A stretch of 64,000 nucleotides of DNA, taken from assembly GCA_028015245.1 (NCBI GenBank), contig CM051389.1, positions 61,735-125,734 of the forward strand. The letters run 5' to 3'. The stretch comes from Cardamine occulta (lineage: Eukaryota; Streptophyta; Magnoliopsida; Brassicales; Brassicaceae). The notes under the pieces were generated by a model. The model searched no databases. It was not told the origin of the DNA and worked only from the letters and a program-made list of their open reading frames with translations. Positions 54,410-64,000 of the stretch are shown one piece after another. How positions within the stretch are numbered: the first letter of the stretch is position 1; the number at the start of each line of letters is the position of its first letter. Made by a program: the position numbers and the translations under genes.

Positions 54410-57400
54410 CATGCATTACAACTTATTTTTAGTTCTTTTAGTTCTAAGAATCTTATAGGAGTTTCTAATGGTGACTAAGGGGCTTTGTAGCAAGACGACA
54501 CATATGGAGGGTTAAACAACACCTATTGATGTGAATTTGAAGAATCAATGGTTTCATTGATAAGAATTTGGCCATTTTCAAGCTGATTCACCTATAAACA
54601 GAGTTATGAACCTTCAGGATGCAAATAAGAGTGAATCAAAGTGTTGAAGTGTAGTCAAAGGCGGTGAATATTTTACAACTGCTTTGAGATGTTCAAGAAA
54701 GGTGTAGAAGCAAATCAAAGTAAGAAACATGCATTACACCTTATTTTTAGTTCTTTTAGTTCTAAGAATCTTATAGGAGTTTCTAATGGTGACTAAGGGG
54801 CTTTGTAGCAAGACGACACATATGGAGGCTTAAACAACACCTATTGATGTGAATTTGAAGAGTCAATGGTTTTATTGATAAGAATGTGGCCATTTTCAAG
54901 CTGATTCACCTATAAACAGAGTTATGAACCTTCAAGATGCAAATAAGAGTGAATCAAAGTGTTAAACTGTAGTTAAAGGCGGTGAATATTTTACAACTGC
55001 TTTGAGATGTTCAAGAAAGGTGTAGAAGCAAATCAAAGTAAGAAACATGCATTACAACTTATTTTATAGTTCTTTTAGTTCTAAGAATCTCATAGGAGTT
55101 TCTAATGGTGACTAAGGGGCTTTGTAGCAAGACGACACATATGGAGGCTTAAACGACGTCTATTGATGTGAATTTGAAGAATCAATGGTTTCATTGATAA
55201 GAATTTGGCCATTTTCAAGCTTATTCACCTATAAACAGAGTTATGAACCTTCAGGATGCAAATAAGAGTGAATCAAAGTGTTGAAGTGTAGTCAAAGCGG
55301 TGAATATTTTACAACTGCGTTGAGATGTTCAAGAAAGGTGTAGAAGCAAATCAAAGTAAGAAACATGCATTACAACTTATTTTATAGTTCTTTTAGTTCT
55401 AAGAATCTCATAGGAGTTTCTAATGGTGAATAAGGGGCTTTGTAGCAAGACGACACATATGGAGGCTTAAACAACACCTATTGATGTGAATTTGAAGAAT
55501 CAATGGTTTCATTGATAAGAATGTGGCCATTTTCAAGCTGATTCACCTATAAACAGAGTTATGAACCTTCAGGATGCAAATAAGAGTGAATCAAAGTGTT
55601 GAAGTGTAGTCAAAGGCGGTGAATATTTTACAACTGCTTTGAGATGTTCAAGAAAGGTGTAGAAGCAAATCAAAGTAAGAAACATGCATTACAACTTATT
55701 TTTAGTTCTTTTAGTTCTAAGAATCTTATAGGAGTTTCTAATGGTGAATAAGGGCTTTGTAGCAAGGCGACACATATGGAGGCTTAAACAACACCTATTG
55801 ATGTGAATTTGAAGAATCAATGGTTTCATTGATAAGAATTTGGCCATTTTCAAGCTGATTCACCTATAAACAGAGTTATGAACCTTGAGGATGCAAATAA
55901 GAGTGAATCAAAGTGTTGAGGGGTAGTGAAAGGCGGTGAATATTTTACAACTGCTTTGAGATGTTCAAGAAAGGTGTAGAAGCAAATCAAAGTAAGAAAC
56001 ATGCATTACAACTTATTTTTAGTTCTTTTAGTTCTAAGAATCTTATAGGAGTTTCTAATGGTGACTAAGGGGCTTTGTAGCAAGACGACACATATGGAGG
56101 CTTAAACAACACCTATTGATGTGAATTTGAAGAATCAATGGTTTCATTGATAAGAATGTGGCCATTTTCAAGCTGATTCACCTATAAACAGAGTTATGAA
56201 CCTTCAGGATGCAAATAAGAGTGAATCAAAGTGTTGAAGTGTAGTCAAAGGCGGTGAATATTTTACAACTGCTTTGAGATGTTCAAGAAAGGTGTAGAAG
56301 CAAATCAAAGTAAGAAACATGCATTACAACTTATCTCATAGTTCTTTTAGTTCTAAGAATCTCATAAGAGTTTCTAATGGTGAATAAGGGGCTTTGTAGC
56401 AAGACGACACATATGGAGGCTTAAACAACACCTATTGATGTGAATATGAAGAATCAATGGTTTCATTGATAAGAATTTGGCCATTTTCAAGCTGATTCAC
56501 CTATAAACAGAGTTATGAACCTTCAGGATGCAAATAAGAGTGAATCAAAGTGTTGAAGTGTAGTCAAAGGCGGTGAATCTCTTACAACTGCTTTGAGATG
56601 TACAAGAAAGGTGTAGAAGCAAATCAAAGTAAGAAACATGCATTACAACTTATTTTTAGTTCTTTTAGTTCTAAGAATCTTATAGGAGTTTCTAATGGTG
56701 ACTAAGGGGCTTTGTAGCAAGGCTGCACATATGGAGGCTTAAACAACACCTATTGATGTGAATATGAAGAATCAATGGTTTCATTGACAAGGATTTGGCC
56801 ATTTTCAAGCTGATTCACCTATAAACGGAGTTATGAACCTTTAGGATGCAAATAAGAGTGAATCAAAGTGTTGAAGTGTAGTCAAAGGCGGTGAATATTT
56901 TACAACTGCTTTGAGATGTTCAAGAAAGGTGTAGAAGCAAATCAAAGTAAGAAACATGCATTACAACTTATTTTTAGTTCTTTTAGTTCTAAGAATCTTA
57001 TAGGAGTTTCTAATGGTGACTAAGGGGCTTTGTAGCAAGACGACACATATGGAGGCTTAAACAACACCTATTGATGTGAATTTGAAGAATCAATGGTTTC
57101 ATTGATAAGAATGTGGCCATTTTCAAGCTGATTCACCTATAAACAGAGTTATGAACCTTCAGGATGCAAATAAGAGTGAATCAAAGTGTTGAAGTGTAGT
57201 CAAAGGCGGTTAATATTGTACAACTGCTTTGAGATGTTCAAGAAAGGTGTAGAAGCAAATCAAAGTAAGAAACATGCATTACAACTTATTTTTAGTTCTT
57301 TTAGTTCTAAGAATCTTATAGGAGTTTCTAATGGTGACTAAGGGGCTTTGTAGCAAGACGACACATATGGAGGCTTAAACAACACCTATTGATGTGAATT

Positions 57401-59499
57401 TGAAGAATCAATGGTTTCATTGATAAGAATTTGGCTATTTTCAAGCTGATTCACCTATAAACAGAGTTATGAACCTTGAAGATGCAAATAAGAGTGAATC
57501 AAAGTGTTGAAGTGTAGTCAAAGGCGGTGAATATTTTACAACTGCTTTGAGATGTTCAAGAAAGGTGTAGAAGCAAATCAAAGTAAGAAACATGCATTAC
57601 AGCTTATCCCATAGTTCTTTTAGTTCTAAGAATCTCATAGGAGTTTCTAATGGTGAATAAGGGGCTTTGTAGCAAGACGACACATATGGAGGCTTAAACA
57701 ACACCTATTGATGTGAATTTGAAGAATCAATGGTTTCATTGATAAGAATTTGGCCATTTTCAAGCTGATTCACCTATAAACAGAGTTATGAACCTTCAGG
57801 ATGCAAATAAGAGTGAATCAAAGTGTTGAAGTGTAGTCAAAGGCGGTGAATATTTTACAACTGCTTTGAGATGTTCAAGAAAGGTGTAGAAGCAAATCAA
57901 AGTAAGAAACATGCATTACAGCTTATCCCATAGTTTTTTTAGGTCTAAGAATCTCATAAGAGTTTCTAATGGTGAATAAGGGGCTTTGTAGCAAGACGAC
58001 ACATATGGAGGCTTAAACAACACCTATTGATGTGAATTTGAAGAATCAATGGTTTCATTGATAAGAATGTGGCCATTTTCAAGCTGATTCACCTATAAAC
58101 AGAGTTATGAACCTTCAGGATGCAAATAAGAGTGAATCAAAGTGTTAAAATGTAGTCAAAGGCGGTGAATATTTTACAACTGCTTTGAGATGTTCAAGAA
58201 AGGTGTAGAAGCAAATCAAAGTATGAAACATGCATTACAACTTATTTTTAGTTCTTTTAGTTCTAAGAATCTTATAGGAGTTTCTAATGGTGAATAAGGG
58301 GCTTTGTAGCAAGACGACACATATGGAGGCTTAAACAACACCTATTGATGTGAATTTGAAGAATCAATGGTTTCATTGAGAAGAATTTGGCCATTTTCAA
58401 GCTGATTCACCTATAAACAGAGTTATGAACCTTCAGGATGCAAATAAGAGTGAATCAAAGTGTGGAAGAGTGGTCAAAAGGGGTGGATAGTTTACAACTG
58501 CTTTGAGATGTTCAAGAAAGGTGTAGAAGCAAATCAAAGTAAGAAACATGCATTACAACTTATTTTTAGTTCTTTTAGTTCTAAGAATCTTATAGGAGTT
58601 TCTAATGGTGACTAAGGGGCTTTGTAGCAAGACGACACATATGGAGGCTTAAACAACACCTATTGATGTGAATTTGAAGAATCAATGGTTTCATTGATAA
58701 GAATGTGGCCATTTTCAAGCTGATTCACCTATAAACAGAGTTATGAACCTTCAGGATGCAAATAAGAGTGAATCAAAGTGTTGAAGTGTAGTCAAAGCGG
58801 TGAATATTTTACAACTGCTTCGAGATGTTCAAGAAAGGTGTAAAAGCAAATCAAAGTAAGAAACATGCATTACAACTTATTTTTAGTTCTTTTAGTTCTA
58901 AGAATCTTATAGGAGTTTCTAATGGTGACTAAGGGGCTTTGTAGCAAGACGACACATATGGAGGCTTAAACAACACCTATTGATGTGAATTTGAAGAATC
59001 AATGGTTTCATTGATAAGAATGTGGCCATTTTCAAGCTGATTCACCTATAAACAGAGTTATGAACCTTCAGGATGCAAATAAGAGTGAATCAAAGTGTTA
59101 AAGTGTAGTCAAAGGCGGTGAATATTTTACAACTGCTTTGAGATGTTCAAGAAAGGTGTAGAAGCAAATCAAAGTAAGAAACATGCATTACAACTTATTT
59201 TTAGTTCTTTTAGTTCTAAGAATCTTATAGGAGTTTCTAATGGTGACTAAGGGGCTTTGTAGCAAGACGACACATATGGAGGCTTAAACAACACCTATTG
59301 ATGTGAATTTGAAGAATCAATGGTTTCATTGATAAGAATGTGGCCATTTTCAAGCTGATTCACCTATAAACGGAGTTATGAACCTTCAGGATGCAAATAA
59401 GAGTGAATCAAAGTGTTGAAGTGTACTCAAAGGCAGTGAATATTTTACAACTGCTTTGAGATGTTCAAGAAAGGTGTAGAAGCAAATCAAAGTAAGAAA

Positions 59500-59817
59500 C
59501 ATGCATTACAGCTTATTTTTAGTTCTTTTAGTTCTAAGAATCTCATAAGAGTTTCTAATGGTGAATAAGGGGCTTTGTAGCAAGACGACACATATGGAGG
59601 CTTAAACAACACCTATTGATGTGAATTTGAAGAATCAATGGTTTCATTGAGAAGAATTTGGCCATTTTCAAGCTGATTCACCTATAAACAGAGTTATGAA
59701 CCTTTAGGATGCAAATAAGAGTGAATCAAAGTGTTGAAGTGTAGTCAAAGGCGGTGAATATTTTACAACTGCTTTGAGATGTTCAAAAAAGGTGTAGAAG
59801 CAAATCAAAGTAAGAAA
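59500..59817 (+). repeat. Hybrid type B/C monomer (318 bp)
   Basis: Begins like type B (cagcttatttttag) but continues as type C (atctcataag, ggtgaataagg, cattgagaag, cctttagg, caaaaaagg). The switch lies within the first 40 bases, which suggests exchange inside a monomer. It is 5409 bp (17 units) after the C unit at 54091. Confidence 0.85.
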
Positions 59818-62800
59818 CATGCATTACAACTTATTTTTAGTTCTTTTAGTTCTAAGAATCTTATAGGAGTTTCTAATGGTGACTAAGGGGCTTTGTAGCA
59901 AGACGACACATATGGAGGCTTAAACAACACCTATTGATGTGAATTTGAAGAATCAATGGTTTCATTGATAAGAATGTGGCCATTTTCAAGCTGATTCACC
60001 TATAAACAGAGTTATGAACCTTCAGGATGCAAATAAGAGTGAATCAAAGTGTTGAAGTGTAGTCAAAGGCGGTGAATATTTTACAACTGCTTTGAGATGT
60101 TCAAGAAAGGTGTAGAAGCAAATCAAAGTAAGAAACATGCATTACAACTTATTTTTAGTTCTTTTAGTTCTAAGAATCTCATAGGAGTTTCTAATGGTGA
60201 ATAAGGGGCTTTGTAGCAAGACGACACATATGGAGGCTTAAACAACACCTATTGATGTGAATTTGAAGAATCAATGGTTTCATTGATAAGAATTTGGCCA
60301 TTTTCAAGCTGATTCACCTATAAACAGAGTTATGAACCTTGAGGATGCAAATAAGAGTGAATCAAAGTGTTGAAGTGTACTCAAAGGCAGTGAATATTTT
60401 ACAACTGCTTTGAGATGTTCAAGAAAGGTGTAGAAGCAAATCAAAGTAAGAAACATGCATTACAACTTATTTTTAGTTCTTTTAGTTCTAAGAATCTTAT
60501 AGGAGTTTCTAATGGTGACTAAGGGGCTTCGTAGCAAGGCGACACAGAGGGAGGCTTAAACAACACCTATTGATGTGAATTTGAAGAATCAATGGTTTCA
60601 TTGATAAGAATGTGGCCATTTTCAAGCTGATTCACCTATAAACAGAGTTATGAACCTTGAGGATGCAAATAAGAGTGAATCAAAGTGTTGAAGTGTAGTC
60701 AAAGGCGGTGAATATTTTACAACTGCTTTGAGATGTTCAAGAAAGGTGTAGAAGCAAATCAAAGTAAGAAACATGCATTACAACTTATTTTTAGTTCTTT
60801 TAGTTCTAAGAATCTTATAGGAGTTTCTAATGGTGACTAAGGGGCTTTGTAGCAAGACGACACATATGGAGGCTTAAACAACACCTATTGATGTGAATTT
60901 GAAGAATCAATGGTTTCATTGATAAGAATGTGGCCATTTTCAAGCTGATTCACCTATAAACAGAGTTATGAACCTTCAGGATGCAAATAAGAGTGAATCA
61001 AAGTGTTGAAGTGTAGTCAAAGGCGTTGAATTTTACAACTGCTTTGAGATGTTCAAGAAAGGTGTAGAAGCAAATCAAAGTAAGAAACATGCATTACAGC
61101 TTATCCCATAGTTCTTTTAGTTCTAAGAATCTCATAGGAGTTTCTAATGGTGAATAAGGGGCTTTGTAGCAAGACGACACATATGGAGGCTTAAACAACA
61201 CCTATTGATGTGAATTTGAAGAATCAATGGTTTCATTGAGAAGAATTTGGCCATTTTCAAGCTGATTCACCTATAAACAGAGTTATGAACCTTTAGGATG
61301 CAAATAAGAGTGAATCAAAGTGTTGAAGTGTAGTCAAAGCGGTGAATATTTTACAACTGCTTTGAGATGTTCAAGAAAGGTGTAGAAGCAAATCAAAGTA
61401 AGAAACATGCATTACAACTTATTCTTTAGTTCTTTTAGTTCTAAGAATCTCATAGGAGTTTCTAATGGTGAATAAGGGGCTTTGTAGCAAGGCGACACAT
61501 ATGGAGGCTTAAACAACACCTATTGATGTGAATTTGAAGAATCAATGGTTTCATTGAGAAGAATTTGGCCATTTTCAAGCTGATTCACCTATAAACAGAG
61601 TTATGAACCTTTAGGATGCAAATAAAAGTGAATCAAAGTGTTGAAGTGTAGTCAAAGCGGTGAATATTTTACAACTGCTTTGAGATGTTCAAAAAGGTGT
61701 AGAAGCAAATCAAAGTAAGAAACATGCATTACAACTTATTTTTAGTTCTTTTAGTTCTAAGAATCTTATAGGAGTTTCTAATGGTGACTAAGGGGCTTTG
61801 TAGCAAGGACACATATGGAGGCTTAAACAACACCTATTGATGTGAATTTGAAGAATCAATGGTTTCATTGATAAGAATGTGGCCATTTTCAAGCTGATTC
61901 ACCTATAAACAGAGTTATGAACCTTCAGGATGCAAATAAGAATGAATCAAAGTGTTGAAGTGTAGTCAAAGCGGTGAATATTTTACAACTGCTTTGAGAT
62001 GTTCAAGAAAGGTGTAGAAGCAAATCAAAGTAAGAAACATGCATTACAACTTATTTTAGTAGTTCTTTTAGTTCTAAGAATCTTATAGGAGTTTCTAATG
62101 GTGACTAAGGGGCTTTGTAGCAAGACGACACATATGGAGGCTTAAACAACACCTATTGATGTGAATTTGAAGAATCAATGGTTTCATTGATAAGAATGTG
62201 GCCATTTTCAAGCTGATTCACCTATAAACAGAGTTATGAACCTTCAGGATGCAAATAAGAGTGAATCAAAGTGTTGAAGTGTAGTCAAAGGCGGTGAATA
62301 TTTTACAACTGCTTTGAGATGTTCAAGAAAGGTGTAGAAGCAAATCAAAGTAAGAAACATGCATTACAACTTATTTTTAGTTTTGTTAGTTCTAAGAATC
62401 TCATAGGAGTTTCTAATGGTGAATAAGGGGTGTTGTAGCAAGAAGACACATATGGAGGCTTAAACAACACCTATTGATGTGAATTTGAAGAATCAATGGT
62501 TTCATTGATAAGAATGTGGCCATTTTCAAGCTGATTCACCTATAAACAGAGTTATGAACCTTGGGATGCAAATAACAGTGAATCAAAGTGGGGATGTGTA
62601 TTCAAAGGCGCTGAATTTTTTACAACTACTTTGAGATGTTCACGAAAGGTGTAGAAGCAAATCAAAGTAAGAAACATGCATTACAACTTATTTTTAGTTC
62701 TTTTAGTTCTAAGAATCTTATAGGAGTTTCTAATAGTGAATAAGGGGCGTTGTAGCAAGAAGACACATATGGAGGCTTAAACAACACCTATTGATGTGAA

Positions 62801-63445
62801 TATGAAGAATCAATGGTTTCATTGATAAGAATTTGGCCATTTTCAAGCTGATTCACCTATAAACAGAGTTATGAACCTTCAGGATGCAAATAAGAGTGAA
62901 TCAAAGTGTTGATGTGTAGTCAAAGGCGGTGAATATTTTACAACTGCTTTGAGATGTTCAAGAAAGGTGTAGAAGCAAATCAAAGTAAGAAACATGCATT
63001 ACAACTTATCTCATAGTTCTTTTAGTTCTAAGAATCTCATAAGAGTTTCTAATGGTGAATAAGGGGCTTTGTAGCAAGACGACACATATGGAGGCTTAAA
63101 CAACACCTATTGATGTGAATTTGAAGAATCAATGGTTTCATTGATAAGAATTTGGCCATTTTCAAGCTGATTCACCTATAAACAGAGTTATGAACCTTCA
63201 GGATGCAAATAAGAGTGAATCAAAGTGTTGAAGTGTAGTCAAAGGCGGTGAATATTTTACAACTGCTTTGAGATGTTCAAGAAAGGTGTAGAAGCAAATC
63301 AAAGTAAGAAACATGCATTACAGCTTATCCCATAGTTTTTTTAGGTCTAAGAATCTCATAAGAGTTTCTAATGGTGAATAAGGGGCTTTGTAGCAAGACG
63401 ACACATATGGAGGCTTAAACAACACCTATTGATGTGAATTTGAAG

Positions 63446-63545
63446 NNNNNNNNNNNNNNNNNNNNNNNNNNNNNNNNNNNNNNNNNNNNNNNNNNNNNNN
63501 NNNNNNNNNNNNNNNNNNNNNNNNNNNNNNNNNNNNNNNNNNNNN
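63446..63545. other. Assembly gap of exactly 100 N
   Basis: The run begins inside a monomer, directly after gtgaatttgaag, and ends at cagagttatgaccc. Ordinary spacing would need only about 55-60 bases there. A round 100 is a conventional placeholder, so the true size is unknown and the two sides need not be adjacent. Confidence 0.98.
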
Positions 63546-63831
63546 CAGAGTTATGACCCTTCAAGATAGAAATGATAGTGAATAGAAGTCTTTAAGTAGT
63601 TAATGTATGCTACCAAGGTGGAGAAGCAAGTCAAAGTAAGAAACAAGCAATATAAGCTTATCCACAGTTCTGTTAGTTATTTGAATCTCATAGGAGTTTC
63701 TAATGGTGAATTTGGGAGTTGTAGCAAGAAGACGCATATGGAGGATGAAACAACATCCTGATATGAATATGAAGAATCAAAGCTTTCATTTCCAAGGATT
63801 TGACAATTTTCAAGCTAAGAATCCTAAAAAG
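63546..63831 (+). repeat. Type D diverged monomer (286 bp)
   Basis: Recognisably related to the main unit (ctcataggagtttctaatgg, atatggagg, caattttcaagct), but with many fixed differences: gacccttcaagatag, aatgatagtgaatagaag, tatgctaccaagg, aacaagcaatataagc, ttatttgaatc, gaatttgggagttg, aagaagacgc and catttccaagg. Measured from gagttatgaccc to its next occurrence, the unit is 286 bp. The tattttacaactgctttgag segment is absent, which explains the shortening. Confidence 0.88.
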
Positions 63832-64000
63832 CGGAGTTATGACCCTTCAAGATAGAAATGATAGTGAATAGAAGTGTTGAAGTCTTAAAGTAGTTAAAGT
63901 ATGCTACCAAGGTGGAGAAGCAGAGTCAAAGTAAGAAACAAGCAATATAAGCTTATCCACAGATTCATTAGTTATTTGAATCTCATAGGAGTTTCTAATG
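63832..64000 (+). repeat. Type D monomer, cut by window end
   Basis: Repeats the hallmarks of the preceding D unit (gttatgacccttcaagatag, gctaccaagg, aacaagcaatataagc, ttatttgaatc). It has 9 extra bases (gtgttgaagtc for gtc-type spacing) before cttaaagtag. Two successive copies show that D forms its own tandem run. It continues past the window. Confidence 0.85.

Larger units (their letters stand above)
1..63445 (+). repeat. Tandem satellite array, about 318-bp monomer
   Basis: The same unit recurs without interruption in one orientation. Landmarks repeated in nearly every copy, in order, are catgcattaca, tagttcttttagttctaag, ggggctttgtagcaag, acacatatggagg, atcaatggtttcattgat, ggccattttcaagctg, gagttatgaacc, agtgaatcaaagtg and tgctttgagatgttcaag. 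Successive landmarks are 318 or 319 bp apart in the well-preserved part, for example gagttatgaacc near 20555, 20873 and 21509 (two units). A counted majority unit has 111 G+C in 318 bases. I estimate about 44 copies before 14300 and about 154 from there to the gap. The strand label is arbitrary. Arrays like this belong to eukaryotic heterochromatin; a centromeric role is possible but not shown. I do not recognise the family name. Confidence 0.98.
14001..63445 (+). repeat. Core of array: high-identity copies of types A, B, C
   Basis: About 154 copies, most differing from one another at only a few positions, spaced 318 or 319 bp. Three variant combinations dominate. Type B has cttatttttag, atcttatagg, ggtgactaagg and aatgtgg. 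Type A has cttatcccatag or cttattttatag, atctcatagg, ggtgaataagg and aatttgg. Type C has cttatcccatag, usually with a longer T run, atctcataag, ggtgaataagg, cattgagaag, cctttagg and usually caaaaaagg. Hybrids exist. Types are interspersed without an obvious simple order, although runs of consecutive B units occur (for example 20363 to about 21950). No mobile element or foreign insertion interrupts the core. Confidence 0.93.

Noticed and set aside
14001..63445. A very long protein of 106-residue repeats, since 318 is divisible by 3
   Set aside because: No frame stays open across even one typical unit; every frame meets stops in the consensus.
1..63445. CRISPR array or other prokaryotic repeat locus
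   Set aside because: The entire 318-bp unit is repeated with no unique spacers, and there are no cas-like genes.
63446..63545. Taking the gap as a true 100-bp distance
   Set aside because: Exactly 100 N is a conventional placeholder, and the flanking subfamilies differ, so distance and adjacency are unknown.

Overview
The whole window is tandem satellite DNA. I see no gene, RNA gene, transposon, CRISPR array or single-copy sequence in it. One AT-rich unit, about 35% G+C and usually 318 or 319 bp, repeats head to tail in one orientation from base 1 to base 64000. It is broken only by a 100-base run of N at 63446-63545 and a single N at 40658. Roughly 200 copies are present, and neither end of the array lies in the window. 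This is typical of eukaryotic centromeric, pericentromeric or subtelomeric heterochromatin. A plant seems plausible, but nothing in the sequence settles the lineage and I do not recognise the family.

Layout. (1) 1 to about 14000: about 44 copies with many scattered one- to few-base differences. Insertions dominate, so the mean period rises to roughly 327 bp. This looks largely like poorly polished long-read consensus at a contig end, overlaid on a real divergent subfamily (here type E). It also holds one unit cut to 172 bp (5520-5691) and one A-rich insertion (near 13670-13710). (2) About 14000 to 63445: about 154 highly similar copies. Linked variants define three main monomer types: B, the majority (318 bp); A (319 bp); and C (about 319 bp). 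They are mixed irregularly. Several rare marker variants recur at whole-monomer distances (5, 7, 9, 11, 17, 21, 53, 71 and 86 units), as expected from unequal exchange or gene conversion. A few patches carry dense, indel-free substitutions. (3) 63446-63545: assembly gap. (4) 63546-64000: a clearly diverged, shorter subfamily (type D, about 286 bp), whose hallmarks also appear as isolated traces inside the main array.

There is no gene-level cooperation to describe. The short open frames scattered along both strands are by-products of the repeat. Although 318 is divisible by 3, no frame stays open from unit to unit. The most interesting structure is within and among the monomers: a 7-bp dyad with a 4-base loop in nearly every copy, an overlapping internal direct repeat, linked subfamilies, and a contrast between homogenised centre and diverged flanks.
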